From Bradyrhizobiaceae bacterium (GTDB lineage: Bacteria; Bacteroidota; Ignavibacteria; Kapaibacteriales; Kapaibacteriaceae), in NCBI GenBank assembly GCA_024103135.1, contig JAGFIZ010000102.1:21365-85364 (forward strand): DNA of 64,000 nt, in the 5' to 3' direction. Positions 9,352 to 18,384 of the stretch are shown here, in pieces (the first letter of the stretch is position 1; each line of letters starts with the position of its first letter). Made by a program: the position numbers and the translations under genes. The notes under the pieces are model-generated. The model saw only the letters and a list, made by a program, of their open reading frames with translations. It did no database searches and was not told where the DNA came from.

Positions 9352-10429
9352 TAGAGTAGCAGGTCTGCCCGAACTTAAAGGCCTTACCGTTGCTCAACTT
9401 GAACAAGTATTTCTAGACCTTGGTCAGAAGAAGTATCGTGCGCAACAAGTGTACGATGCCTTGTACGTGCATCGCATACCAGACGTGCATGGGATGACGA
9501 CGCTTCCCGCAGACCTACGAGCGTTGCTACATGAGCGCTTTCGTACGTCGAGTGTTGAGCTTGAATCACTACAGCATAGTGAAGATGGGACGAAGAAGTT
9601 CTTGTTTGCACTCCACGATGGAAGGGTAATCGAGAGTGTTCTCATTCCAAGCGAAATGGTCGAAGCCGATGGTAAACCACGTCGGCGCACACTATGCATC
9701 AGCACGCAGGTCGGATGCAATCTCGGTTGCACCTTCTGTGCAACGGCCACCATGAAGCTTGCCCGCAACCTTAGTGCTGGCGAGATCATTGATCAGTTCC
9801 TGCAAGCCCAGTTGCATAGCGAGCAGCCCATCACCAACGTCGTCTTCATGGGCATGGGCGAACCGATGAACAACTACGACAATGTGATGCAGGCAACGTC
9901 GATTCTGAACGACCAACGTACATTGATGGTAGCACCACGTCGTACAACGCTTAGCACAGCAGGCGTACTTCCTGGCATTGTGCGCATGGCTGATGAAGGA
10001 CGAATAATCAAGCTCGCTCTGAGTCTGCATGCAACAACGCAGGAAACACGAGTCAAGCTTATGCCCATTGCCAAGAAGTGGCCGCTCGACCAAGTGCTAG
10101 AAACGCTGGACTACTACTACAAGAAGACTCGCAAGAGCGTTACCTACGAATACATTGTGTTCAAGGGGCTCAATGATACGCTGGATGATGCACGCCGACT
10201 TGGACGTATGGCACGAAGGTTACCGACGAAGGTGAATTTGATTCCCTTTCATGAGATTGACTTTACTCACCCGACGGGATTCTCTGCCGAGTTAAAGCCA
10301 GCATCGCCAGAACGCTTTCAGTGGTTTATCGACAGGTTGCGTGAAGAAGACGTTCGGGTGTTGGTACGAAGCTCTTCGGGGTTGGATATTGATGCAGCAT
10401 GCGGACAATTAGCACTAAGTGCATCGTGA
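9335..10429 (+). CDS. rlmN: 23S rRNA (adenine2503-C2)/tRNA-A37 methyltransferase RlmN
   Basis: A radical-SAM enzyme of 364 aa that methylates C2 of A2503 in 23S rRNA and A37 of some tRNAs, affecting translation fidelity. The radical-SAM cluster motif is visible as C128-x3-C132-x2-C135 (GCNLGCTFCATA). The GMGEPMNNYDN motif follows, then the LSLHAT and NLIPFHEID segments typical of RlmN. Conserved Cys356 near the C-terminus (IDAACGQLA) is the residue that forms the methyl-Cys/covalent intermediate together with Cys121. All these key residues are present, so the enzyme should be active. The ATG at 9335 overlaps the FAD oxidoreductase gene by 17 nt; the length is normal for the family. Confidence 0.97.
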   Translation: MLPARDRVAGLPELKGLTVAQLEQVFLDLGQKKYRAQQVYDALYVHRIPDVHGMTTLPADLRALLHERFRTSSVELESLQHSEDGTKKFLFALHDGRVIESVLIPSEMVEADGKPRRRTLCISTQVGCNLGCTFCATATMKLARNLSAGEIIDQFLQAQLHSEQPITNVVFMGMGEPMNNYDNVMQATSILNDQRTLMVAPRRTTLSTAGVLPGIVRMADEGRIIKLALSLHATTQETRVKLMPIAKKWPLDQVLETLDYYYKKTRKSVTYEYIVFKGLNDTLDDARRLGRMARRLPTKVNLIPFHEIDFTHPTGFSAELKPASPERFQWFIDRLREEDVRVLVRSSSGLDIDAACGQLALSAS

Positions 10430-10447
10430 TAACGTTTCGTCGGCCAC

Positions 10448-11440
10448 ATGCTCCCAAGCCCCCTCACACCCATCCTCACTACCCATAACAAACAACCATT
10501 GCTCACGCTTCAAACCATCGTACGATCATTCGCAGTCATGCTGTGCTTGTTGATACCGACAGCATCGGCATGGTCGCTCACCGATGCCGAATTGTCGGCC
10601 ATGGAGTTTGTTGACGAGGCAACGTACATCGTCAGACTCAACAATGCCGACATGTTATCGGGTCCGATTGTCGAAACCAGTTCCGATGCTGGCGGCGCCT
10701 ACATTCGCATTGGCGCGTCTATCGGACGAGCCAAGATTTATGCAAAGGAAATTGCGTGGATAGGGACGTCCGACCAGCAATACCGTCACCGACACCGCGG
10801 TTTCCTCATGCCTACGGCGCAGCCCATTCGCAATGATCACTTTGCCAGCCTTATTGAAGGCATATTCCCATACATCGGTGCAGGCATCGGTGATATGATG
10901 AGCATCACGGCTGGACGAACCCTAATACCAGGGCTGCCGTGGTCGGACCAGGTATCGGTCATCAACGCCAAGGTAACCGTCAGCCAGGACGAGAACGGAC
11001 TCGTCGAAGACGGCTTTCAGTACTACGCACTTGGCGCGAATGTCGGCTGGTTGAATGATGTAAACTTCATGGCACATCTATACGGCGTTGCAACGTGGAC
11101 AGGTAAGCGAACGCAGGCCAGCACGATGTTCTTTGCCAAGGTTGCCGGTGAGGACGCTTACGTGATCAGTGCAGGGAACATCATCAGTCCCTTTGGTTTT
11201 GTTTACTCCAACGGCACCATCGGAGCAGCGTTGAGTTTAGACACGCGCTTTCCAGAGTTTCACGACCTACATTTTGTCGGCGAGTTATGGGCACAGGACC
11301 TAACCAAGCCAGCCAACACCATGTTGTACCTGGGGCTCCGTACAGCGAACACAGCCGTTGCAATGGACTTTGGATTATCCATCGTGCCGGGGCCAATGGT
11401 CTTCCCGCTTGTTGCCTTTGCATGGACGCCATTCAAGTAG
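10448..11440 (+). CDS. Secreted/envelope protein of unknown function
   Basis: Up to 330 aa from ATG 10448. An in-frame ATG at 10538 would give a cleaner signal peptide (MLCLLIPTASA then WSL), so the true start may be there. The N-terminal part of the mature protein (ATYIVRLNNADMLSGPIVET) resembles the start of small beta domains in envelope proteins that describe 'location of expression' type sequences. The remainder has strand-rich segments ending PGPMVFPLVAFAWTPFK, compatible with a barrel-like outer-membrane protein. The family is not recognised. The gene sits 18 nt after rlmN. An inverted repeat at 11520-11551 closes the transcription unit. Confidence 0.55.
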   Translation: MLPSPLTPILTTHNKQPLLTLQTIVRSFAVMLCLLIPTASAWSLTDAELSAMEFVDEATYIVRLNNADMLSGPIVETSSDAGGAYIRIGASIGRAKIYAKEIAWIGTSDQQYRHRHRGFLMPTAQPIRNDHFASLIEGIFPYIGAGIGDMMSITAGRTLIPGLPWSDQVSVINAKVTVSQDENGLVEDGFQYYALGANVGWLNDVNFMAHLYGVATWTGKRTQASTMFFAKVAGEDAYVISAGNIISPFGFVYSNGTIGAALSLDTRFPEFHDLHFVGELWAQDLTKPANTMLYLGLRTANTAVAMDFGLSIVPGPMVFPLVAFAWTPFK

Positions 11441-11519
11441 GTCGAGCAGAGACAAGTGCAGTTTTCCCGAGCCCGTGAGGCATCGAGTTACGCATCGAAG
11501 AACATCAGAGCGCAGAAGG

Positions 11520-11551
11520 AAGGGATGCCAGTGTAGTCACCAGCATCCCTT
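11520..11551. terminator. Bidirectional hairpin terminator between convergent genes
   Basis: A perfect 9-bp inverted repeat, AAGGGATGC (11520-11528) and GCATCCCTT (11543-11551), with a 14-nt loop. It lies between the ends of the plus-strand gene (11440) and the minus-strand lipoprotein gene (11562). The location fits a shared terminator, although there is no long T-run. Confidence 0.6.
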
Positions 11552-11561
11552 ATGTATTCAT

Positions 11562-12326
11562 CTACAGCGTTGGAGAGGTAACGTCCACCTTGAATTCGTT
11601 ACCATTCTTGAATTTCACAATTGCACCAAACGGACCGTACTTATGATTGGCGATGTAGGTAACCTTCTCGATTAGCGGATCGTCTTGTTCGACCGATTCA
11701 ACCTTGAAGACCTTAAATCGCCAGAAGTACAAATCGTAGTCATCCGTTGTGGACTTATGGACAACCTTTCTCGTCACCGTTTTCCCTTCGGGAGTAGTCA
11801 TGGACCATGAGTCACCCACGTTCATATTGTACTTCACGATCGTAAACGGTTTTGACAGATTACCTCCACTAGTAACGTATTCCTGAATACCCTCATTGGT
11901 GGCTTTGAAGTTCGGGCTTGCCTTGACGATAGCCATGCCAGGAACGGACACCGTATCGATAGTGGCACCCAACTTTTTCAGGACGGCATCAAGGGCCAGT
12001 TGTTTGGCTTCAAGTGGTAACGATTCAGTACCAGCGAGGGTATCAATAGAAAGCAGGATACGTTTATCGAAGGTGAGCTTCACGTCCACCGTTAGCACAC
12101 CATTGGAGTTCTTGACGATTTTGACATCGTCTTTAAACTCATAGTCGACAGGAACCAGGTCATAGATACGGGGCGAGACATCCCAGACCGACCCTTCCTT
12201 GGTCATCTCAAGATTCGGGTCGCCCCCTAACGAATTCGGTCCATCGTCATCCGACTCCAACAAGGAGCAGCCCATCAAGGCAAGGCACAGTACAGCAACA
12301 GCTGACGGCAATACAATTCGATTCAT
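11562..12326 (-). CDS. Predicted lipoprotein of unknown function
   Basis: A protein of 254 aa with a lipoprotein signal peptide (MNRIVLPSAVAVLCLALMGC; lipobox LMGC). The Asp-rich tether after the Cys (SLLESDDDGPNS) is typical of envelope lipoproteins. The mature domain is beta-rich, with pairs such as GDSWSMTTPEGKTVTRKVV and YGPFGAIVKFKNGNEFKVDV near the C-terminus, resembling the repeated strands of DUF-type Bacteroidota lipoproteins. No catalytic motif is visible. It is a single-gene unit just upstream of the tRNA-Phe gene and probably the last backbone gene before the island. Confidence 0.65.
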   Translation of the reverse strand: MNRIVLPSAVAVLCLALMGCSLLESDDDGPNSLGGDPNLEMTKEGSVWDVSPRIYDLVPVDYEFKDDVKIVKNSNGVLTVDVKLTFDKRILLSIDTLAGTESLPLEAKQLALDAVLKKLGATIDTVSVPGMAIVKASPNFKATNEGIQEYVTSGGNLSKPFTIVKYNMNVGDSWSMTTPEGKTVTRKVVHKSTTDDYDLYFWRFKVFKVESVEQDDPLIEKVTYIANHKYGPFGAIVKFKNGNEFKVDVTSPTL

Positions 12327-12448
12327 ACCAACTCCGGCAAGTTGTGATTGAAAGGTTTGTAGCGAGTGTTTCTTTACAGCAAGTTCTCGAACCTTTCAGA
12401 TTCTTACTGTGTGTATGGTCACATTTCTGTATTTTCGCAGTTCTCTCC

Positions 12449-12521
<73 letters not shown>

Positions 12522-12571
12522 CAAGGCGGTTTCTCTGGATTTCTCTCGAATACCGCAAGTGACGTAAAATC

Positions 12572-12606
12572 AAGCCCCTAGCCTCGATTCAGGCAAGGGG
12601 CTTTTT
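12572..12606 (+). terminator. Rho-independent terminator after tRNA-Phe
   Basis: The stem AAGCCCCTAGCC (12572-12583) pairs with GGCAAGGGGCTT (12592-12603), with one A-A mismatch and an 8-nt loop, followed by TTTTTC. It lies 50 bp downstream of the tRNA, inside the island, so the island supplies its own terminator for the host tRNA. A similar AAGCCCC/GGGGCTT hairpin follows the distal att copy. Confidence 0.8.
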
Positions 12607-12642
12607 CTTGCGATGCATCGATTATCCTCGATTTCGACTACT

Positions 12643-12665
12643 TTTGGCACTACATTTTTGACACT
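12643..12665 (+). repeat. Putative left arm-type integrase sites
   Basis: Two related 9-10-bp boxes, TTTGGCACTA at 12643 and TTTGACACT at 12657, 14 bp apart. An inverted AGTGTCA follows at 12675-12681. The same pair with the same 14-bp spacing occurs at the right end of the island (50618-50640). Placement between att and integrase fits arm-type binding sites. Confidence 0.6.
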
Positions 12666-12712
12666 TCTCCAAGTAGTGTCAGTTTGTGCAATCAGCCAGT
12701 CGAGGCTTAAAG

Positions 12713-14053
12713 ATGAGCACCAGGAAAGCGCATCGGCGGAGCAGAAAGACATTTGGGGAGCACAAGTACGCGGTGAAGATCGTGTATCGCCGTCAGTCCG
12801 AGTTTGATAGAGGAGCGCTTGCACTGCATGTAACGCATGCCAGCAAGCGCCTCCGCGTATCGCTTGGGTATGACCGCATAGCACCTAACGAGTGGGATGA
12901 ACGGCGTCAGAGAATGGCTGGACGCTCTCTACGGGCAACCACCATCAATGCCGAGATCGACCAGTTGCTGGAAGAGGTTGGCGCATACTTTGAACGTGAG
13001 AGAACTGCAAACCAAGCACCAACCCTTGAGGAGCTGAAATCCGAGCTATTTCCGGAACTGGACGCTACGGTGCCTGATGCCAACGCGGGCAGCCTGGTGT
13101 GGTATTTCAAGCGATTCATGGATGCACATACCGTAGGCGGTCGGCCAGTTTCCGCCAACACTCGAAAGAGCTACGGCGTTGTTCTTAGAGCATGGCTGGC
13201 GTTTGAGGCACACACACGCGTGCAGTATCGTTTGCAGGCATTCCGTAGTATCAGCGTGAAAGGCAGTAAGGATGCCAAGGCACTTGTTACGGCCTTCGAC
13301 AGGTTCCTTGTGGAGCATGGACCGAATGGAACTCCGGTAGTGGACAACACCAGGCGCAAGTACCTGAAGATTCTGTCCACGTTTCTCCGTTGGGCTGAGC
13401 AGGAAACGGGCTTCCTGTTGTTGCGTGGCATCAACGCTGGTGGCGAAATCATTGCTCGAAGCAGCGTTGCATTCACCGAGTCGGAGCGCATAGCGATAGA
13501 GAACCTTGAGCTTCCCAAAGACTCAAGGCTCCATCACATTCGAAACGCCATGGTGATGGCGATGTACACGGGACTAAGGTTCAGCGAATGGCGTCGCGTA
13601 AACCCTACCCTTTGGCGCGAGCCTTCACAGCCCGTTACCACTCCAAAAACAGGTCGGACGGCGTTGGTCATTCACCGGGAGCCCGTACGCCGCGTGCTCA
13701 AGGAATACGCAACATCTGGCTGGCCAGGCGTGCTGAGGCACAACAGCAAGGTCAACGATGTAATGAAAGACATTGCGGCAAAGGCAGGCCTGAACAGGCT
13801 TGTTGCCGTGACCTATGCCGTTGACGGTCAGGATAGGAGTGAGCTGCAACCATTGCACTCCGTCGTAAGCACGCATACGTTGTGCAGGACCAAGGCTACA
13901 CTCGACCTTGATGCTGGTGCAACCCTCAGAGATGTGTCAATCGAGACAGGCAAGGACGAAGAAACCATCCGCAAGCACTACGACAGACCGAACTCCGCAA
14001 CTCACGTGCAGAAACTCGGTGTGGATAGAGTTGAAGACGAGGTTGGCGGATGA
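12713..14053 (+). CDS. Tyrosine recombinase (island integrase) with altered active-site residues
   Basis: A protein of 446 aa of the phage-integrase family common in Bacteroidota: an arm-binding N-terminus, a SAM-like core-binding domain (about residues 105-225, TRKSYGVVLRAWLAFEAHTR and FDRFLVEHG) and a C-terminal catalytic domain. Arg I is present at R289 (YTGLRFSEWRR), the beta-hairpin Lys is in TPKTGRTAL, His is at 388, and the nucleophile is Tyr423 (KHYDR). In the box normally reading HxxR, the sequence is H388-T-L-C391-R392, so the second Arg seems replaced by Cys. The usual GH is G-K414. The ATG at 12713 is preferred; an in-frame TTG at 12686 overlaps the arm sites' downstream region. 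It lies next to attL, as expected for an island integrase. Activity is uncertain because of the substitutions. Confidence 0.9.
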   Translation: MSTRKAHRRSRKTFGEHKYAVKIVYRRQSEFDRGALALHVTHASKRLRVSLGYDRIAPNEWDERRQRMAGRSLRATTINAEIDQLLEEVGAYFERERTANQAPTLEELKSELFPELDATVPDANAGSLVWYFKRFMDAHTVGGRPVSANTRKSYGVVLRAWLAFEAHTRVQYRLQAFRSISVKGSKDAKALVTAFDRFLVEHGPNGTPVVDNTRRKYLKILSTFLRWAEQETGFLLLRGINAGGEIIARSSVAFTESERIAIENLELPKDSRLHHIRNAMVMAMYTGLRFSEWRRVNPTLWREPSQPVTTPKTGRTALVIHREPVRRVLKEYATSGWPGVLRHNSKVNDVMKDIAAKAGLNRLVAVTYAVDGQDRSELQPLHSVVSTHTLCRTKATLDLDAGATLRDVSIETGKDEETIRKHYDRPNSATHVQKLGVDRVEDEVGG

Positions 14054-14805
14054 CCAACTACACGCAAGGCAATCCGCACCTCTGGATAACCGATGATCCA
14101 GCAATGTTTTTCGGCAGCGAGCTAAACGTCGCTTTGGCATGGGATCAATGGGACAACGGCATTGTCATCGAGGAGTCGGATGGGCAGCGATACCGTCCTT
14201 CCGGTCCGCCGTGGTTCTACCCATCCGTTCGCCTGGCAATGAACACTGACTATTTCCGAGACAGCGACATCGAATTGTTCATCACGCGAGCGAAGTTGGA
14301 AGGGGGTCGCGCTCTTGACCGCTTGCAAAAGCTTGACAAGAGCCAAGCCGAAGTAGAGTTCAGAGTACAAGCAGAAGCGGAGTCCAGCGGTGGCTTGTCT
14401 CCAGAGTTGCAACTGGATTTGATGGTCAAGAACTGGCGGACCGAAGTAGGAATGAACATGGCCATTCCAGGTATGGTAACCACCTATGTCCAATCCCTGG
14501 AAGCTGTCCTTCAAGTCAGGTCGCGATCAGCCAAGTACCTGCCGACTGTACTAGTGAGTCTGGACCTGCTATGCTACTGGTGGAGATGTGGAAGCATCGT
14601 GCACGCCGATCACGAGCCTGGTAGCAAGGAAGGACTGATGGCTTGGATTCGTGATACAAACCCCAGAGTTCGAAACATGCGGGGGGAACTCATTACAGCA
14701 GATGGTATTCGCAAGGTGTTTCTCCGTTCGTACGAACTGCAATCGGAGACTAGGCTTGTGTACGAGAGGCGTTTCGGTGAGCTTGACGCACTCGTTGGTG
14801 CGTAG
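14050..14805 (+). CDS. Hypothetical protein coupled to the integrase
   Basis: A protein of 251 aa whose ATG overlaps the integrase stop (ATGA), so it is translationally coupled to it. No signal peptide or membrane span is visible. The sequence is Trp/Tyr-rich in the first 60 residues (NPHLWITDDPAMFFGSELNV), has a charged helical middle (ALDRLQKLDKSQAEVEFRVQ) and a C-terminal helical region (VFLRSYELQSETRLVYERRF). No known family is recognised. Position between an integrase and an HTH excisionase-like gene suggests a role in element maintenance, but this is inference. Confidence 0.6.
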   Translation: MTNYTQGNPHLWITDDPAMFFGSELNVALAWDQWDNGIVIEESDGQRYRPSGPPWFYPSVRLAMNTDYFRDSDIELFITRAKLEGGRALDRLQKLDKSQAEVEFRVQAEAESSGGLSPELQLDLMVKNWRTEVGMNMAIPGMVTTYVQSLEAVLQVRSRSAKYLPTVLVSLDLLCYWWRCGSIVHADHEPGSKEGLMAWIRDTNPRVRNMRGELITADGIRKVFLRSYELQSETRLVYERRFGELDALVGA

Positions 14806-14862
14806 CAGCAAACGCGCATGTGCGCACATTGTGCAGTGAAGCGGTGCATGTAGGTTGACGGC

Positions 14863-15162
14863 ATGGACGCCAACACGCAAACTACGATTATGGTGGTTGT
14901 CGAAGTCAATCAACTCAAGCAGCTCATCACGGACGCCGTGCAAGAAGCTCTGTCCCCTATGTCTAAACAACCGAGCCCGTCTGCGCCATCGGATCGGGTT
15001 CTTTCGCTCGATCAGGTGCGTGTTCGACTCGGGCTGAGTGCTCCAAGTGTGCGAAAGGCTATCCTTTCTGGAAGGCTGAAGGCAACGCGAGTTGGAAGAA
15101 GAATACTCATAGCAGAATTGGACTTGAAGCAGTTTATGTCTGGGGATGACCAACTACTTTGA
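14863..15162 (+). CDS. Excisionase/HTH_17-type DNA-binding protein
   Basis: A small protein of 99 aa. Residues about 47-92 form a MerR-like helix-turn-helix of the excisionase family: VLSLDQVRVRLGLSAPSVRK, then AILSGRLKATRVGRRILIAE, with the 'G-R-R' wing. The N-terminal half (VNQLKQLITDAVQEALSPMS) is a helical segment found ahead of HTH_17 domains in Bacteroidota mobile elements. It probably acts as recombination directionality factor or regulator of the integrase operon. Its last 29 nt overlap the convergent DUF45 peptidase gene. A related protein occurs in the second accessory region at 60715-61020. Confidence 0.8.
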   Translation: MDANTQTTIMVVVEVNQLKQLITDAVQEALSPMSKQPSPSAPSDRVLSLDQVRVRLGLSAPSVRKAILSGRLKATRVGRRILIAELDLKQFMSGDDQLL

Positions 15163-15460
15163 GTTGCAGCCTAGCCTGCAACTCTTCCCAATCCCCCAAA
15201 TGCGCCATCATCAGGCTCTTCCAAAGCCTCCCATGGTTCGGGACTGAAAAGTGCAGGAGTTCGTGGACAATGACGTAGTCCCACAAGTCACGGTCGAGCC
15301 GCAAGAGATCGTCACTAAAGTTCAATCGACCGTTTGTTGAACAGGAGGCCCACTTGTTCTTCATTGGTCGTACTGCCAATCCCGTGACTTCCACGCTGAG
15401 CTTTTCCGCCCAAGAGCGCGCTCGCAGTTTAAAGTCTTGCTTGAAAGAATTCTGGTTCAC
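15134..15460 (-). CDS. Short YgjP/DUF45-type zinc metallopeptidase
   Basis: A protein of 108 aa with the metallopeptidase motif HELLH (WDYVIVHELLHFSVPNHGRLW) and the third-ligand helix region nearby. It matches the YgjP-like (DUF45) family, which frequently accompanies type I restriction genes. It is shorter than the roughly 230-aa stand-alone YgjP because the N-terminal lobe is missing. MKNKWASCSTNGRLNFSDDL before the HELLH is the family's second conserved block. It overlaps the end of hsdR by 4 nt and so is the last gene of that operon. A role in processing or turnover of the restriction subunit is plausible but unproven. Confidence 0.8.
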   Translation of the reverse strand: MNQNSFKQDFKLRARSWAEKLSVEVTGLAVRPMKNKWASCSTNGRLNFSDDLLRLDRDLWDYVIVHELLHFSVPNHGRLWKSLMMAHLGDWEELQARLQLKVVGHPQT

Positions 15461-18375
15461 GATTTCCTCGTTCGAAGGAGCACATCCATAACATAGGCCA
15501 CCAACTCGTTTACACGGTCAAGGTCATTCACCTCAGTATGAATGGTCACCCAGAAAGCTCGCCTTACCTCTCTTAAGTGTTCTTCGCTGCTAGGCCAGCT
15601 TGGATACTCAACGATTGCCTGTTTCATCTTGTTGGCAAGATAAGCGGGATTGGTGATGCCATTGATTTCGAAGGTCCTATACATGAAAAATGTCAGATTG
15701 TCGAAGCCTGTACGCGCTTGTTCCTTCTTCTGCTCGTCGTGCTTCCCCAATTCAGCGATAAGGCTATCCAGAGCCTCCTTGGTAGACGTCTGACGCGCCT
15801 CGAACGCCTCTTGAATGGCACGCGCACGATCTGCCATGGCTATAAGGGCTGGGTCTCCTGCTTCTTCAGACTCTCTCTCAATGCTCCTGATCAGGTTGAT
15901 CACCTTGGTACCGTCGCCCCCTGACATACCCTTGATTACGTTGACAGTCTCTTCATCGATCTTCACTAAGAGAAGGGGCGCTGACGGATTTGCTGATGCC
16001 ACTTGCTCGCGCACGAGTTGTTCTGTTTTTCGAAGCGTCTCGCGGTCAACAACTATTTGGCGGGAGTAGGCTTTTCTGACCACCCGGTATATCGAGGTGA
16101 GTGTGGCGTAGTCTTCGAGATATGGCCGCAGGAACTTGTCGGGTGAGATTATCTCAAACAACATCTCGATGGAGGTGTAGAGTTTGAAGAAGCGTTTGCG
16201 CCGGTCCGGGTCTCTGAAGTGCTCGATGAGATTGTCAACATCCCGGTCATCAAACGTTTGCTGGACCAGCGCCAGGTAGGCAGACGCTTCGGTTTCCATC
16301 TTGGTCTGGAACAATGCCTTGAGGAGTTGCAGATCCTTGACGACAGCGTCCACCTCGGACTTGTCAAACCGCAGTGCTTCTCCCAGCTTGTCGAATAGCC
16401 CAATGAAATCAAGGACGAAGCCGTGGGGTTTGACCATATCGTGGACTTCGTTCTCGTACGGTCTGTTCACCCGCGCGATGGCCTGAAGCAGTGTATGGTC
16501 GCGCATCGGCTTATCCAGATACATGGTATAAAGCACAGGCGCATCGAAGCCCGTGAGCAGTTTTTCGGTTACGATCAGAATCTTTGGCAACTGTTCCACC
16601 TTGCCGAAGCTCTTCCGAATCTGTCTCTCCTTCTTCGGGTCAATGTGGAACAGCTTCAGCAATGCCGAGTCGTTGTTGCTCCCTGTAAACACCACCTCGG
16701 AATACTCGGGAGGCAGAAACTGATCGAGTGCTTGCTTATATAAGGCGCATGCCTCGCGATCCACTCCAACAAGGAAGGCTTTGTATCCGAGCGGCTCTAC
16801 GTTTTCACGGTAGTGGTTGGCCACAAACTCTGCCACCTTCTGGACACGCTCACGCCCTTTGAGAAAGTTCTTAAGGTTCACTGCCCGCTCAAGGATTTTG
16901 TTCAGCTCTTCGATATCTGCCACGCCCTCGGTTTCTGCAAGGGAAAGGAACTCCTTATCCAGCGTCTCGTGCGGTACGAGTAGTTCGTTTGGTGCCAACT
17001 GGTAGTAGAGGGGCAGGGTGGTACCGTCCTCAATGCTCTCAGCTATTGAGTACTTATGTAAGTAACCCTGATCATCGTCAATGCCAAAGGATTTGAAGGT
17101 ACCCTTCCCATAGACAGTCTTGTCTATCGGCGTGCCCGTGAATCCGATGAATGTTGCATTCGGCAGACCGGCCATGAGGTAGGTACCAAGGTCGCCGCCC
17201 GTGGTGCGGTGAGCCTCGTCGATAAGCACATAGATGTTCGATCGCGTGTTCAGGTTTGCTGGCATATCACGGAACTTGTGGATCATCGTAACGATGATGC
17301 CCCGGTAGTCGTCGCGCAGCAGTTGGTTGAGCCGGGCGATGCTGCTGGCGTGCTCCAGGTTGCCGAGGCCGAGCGCGGCGAGGTTCTTCAGCATCTGATC
17401 TTCCAACTCATTGCGGTCAATCATCAGCAGGACGGTCGGCTTGTCCGCCTCCGGTGCGCGGAAGAGCCGCTCCGCCGCCTTGATCATGGTGAAAGTCTTG
17501 CCGCTGCCCTGCGTGTGCCAGACGAGACCGCGCGTGCGTTTGGGATCGAGGGCACGCACGACGGTCGCGTCCACCGCGCCGGTCTGGTGCTGGCGCAGGA
17601 TGTATTTGTTCAGCTCCTCGTCCTTCTCGGCAAAGACGATGTAGTCCTTCAGGAAGGCGAGCACCTGCGGGATAGCGCAGAAGCTTTTCACCTTGGCTTC
17701 CAGATGGCCAACCTCGCTGGACTTCCAAGTGAAGATGTTCCGTCGGACAATATTCCAGGTAACGCCATAGGAAAAGCCAATCGCATCGGTGGCGGTGAAC
17801 AGTTGCTGCGGAACAAACAGTTCTGGTGTCTCTCGGTGGTAACGCCTGATCTGATCAACCCCTAAAGCAATTGCCTCATCTTTATCAGCATTCTTGCACT
17901 CAATCACCAGCACAGGAATACCGTTGATGAGAAAGACCACATCCTCGCGCGTTCCATAGTGGCCGTTGTGAAAGGCCCACTCCTCGGTGACTTCGTAAAC
18001 GTTCCGTCTCGGCTCGTCGTAATCGATCAGGATCAGGTCGCGCTCGCGCGTCTCCTCGTGATCGAAGAACTTGCCCCGGTTGCGCAGGTGCTCGACGAAT
18101 TCCCAGTTCCCGTAGATGTCGGTGTGAAGATGGCGAAACTGCCCGAGCAACGCGCCCTTGGCCTCGGCATAGCGCGGATTGAACTCCCGCACCTTGTCGT
18201 CGAGCAGGTCGTCGAAGAAGAGCAAACGGTTCTTGGCGCGGTCGGCGGGCGGGACCTCCGGATCAAACCCTCGCCGCTGCTCGGCTTCCTCGCGGGACAC
18301 AATCGTCCAACCGATGGCCTCGGCGTAGGCGAGGATCCGGGCTTGGACGGTTTTGTGTTCTCCGGGTGTGGGCAT
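15457..18375 (-). CDS. hsdR: Type I restriction endonuclease subunit R
   Basis: A motor-nuclease subunit of 972 aa. The N-terminal nuclease domain shows the PD-(D/E)XK core, with D145 (TREDVVFLINGIPVLVIECK) and E159-x-K161. The SF2 helicase core follows, with Walker A HTQGSGKTF at about 287-295, DEAH at 386-389 (VLIDEAHRT) and TGTPI. Motif VI-like TLLQAIARVNRPYENEV is further on, then a helical C-terminal domain that binds the methylase. All catalytic motifs are intact. HsdR cuts unmethylated DNA after translocation when complexed with the HsdM and HsdS encoded at 21952-24812. It is separated from them by two Gabija-like genes. It overlaps the DUF45 peptidase gene by 4 nt and lies 9 nt after gajB. 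Confidence 0.96.
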   Translation of the reverse strand: MPTPGEHKTVQARILAYAEAIGWTIVSREEAEQRRGFDPEVPPADRAKNRLLFFDDLLDDKVREFNPRYAEAKGALLGQFRHLHTDIYGNWEFVEHLRNRGKFFDHEETRERDLILIDYDEPRRNVYEVTEEWAFHNGHYGTREDVVFLINGIPVLVIECKNADKDEAIALGVDQIRRYHRETPELFVPQQLFTATDAIGFSYGVTWNIVRRNIFTWKSSEVGHLEAKVKSFCAIPQVLAFLKDYIVFAEKDEELNKYILRQHQTGAVDATVVRALDPKRTRGLVWHTQGSGKTFTMIKAAERLFRAPEADKPTVLLMIDRNELEDQMLKNLAALGLGNLEHASSIARLNQLLRDDYRGIIVTMIHKFRDMPANLNTRSNIYVLIDEAHRTTGGDLGTYLMAGLPNATFIGFTGTPIDKTVYGKGTFKSFGIDDDQGYLHKYSIAESIEDGTTLPLYYQLAPNELLVPHETLDKEFLSLAETEGVADIEELNKILERAVNLKNFLKGRERVQKVAEFVANHYRENVEPLGYKAFLVGVDREACALYKQALDQFLPPEYSEVVFTGSNNDSALLKLFHIDPKKERQIRKSFGKVEQLPKILIVTEKLLTGFDAPVLYTMYLDKPMRDHTLLQAIARVNRPYENEVHDMVKPHGFVLDFIGLFDKLGEALRFDKSEVDAVVKDLQLLKALFQTKMETEASAYLALVQQTFDDRDVDNLIEHFRDPDRRKRFFKLYTSIEMLFEIISPDKFLRPYLEDYATLTSIYRVVRKAYSRQIVVDRETLRKTEQLVREQVASANPSAPLLLVKIDEETVNVIKGMSGGDGTKVINLIRSIERESEEAGDPALIAMADRARAIQEAFEARQTSTKEALDSLIAELGKHDEQKKEQARTGFDNLTFFMYRTFEINGITNPAYLANKMKQAIVEYPSWPSSEEHLREVRRAFWVTIHTEVNDLDRVNELVAYVMDVLLRTRKS

Positions 18376-18384
18376 GCTCGCGAA

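Noticed and set aside
17209..17865. 218-codon plus-strand open frame opposite the first hsdR
   Set aside because: It lies in the antisense of a certain gene and its product has no plausible domain.
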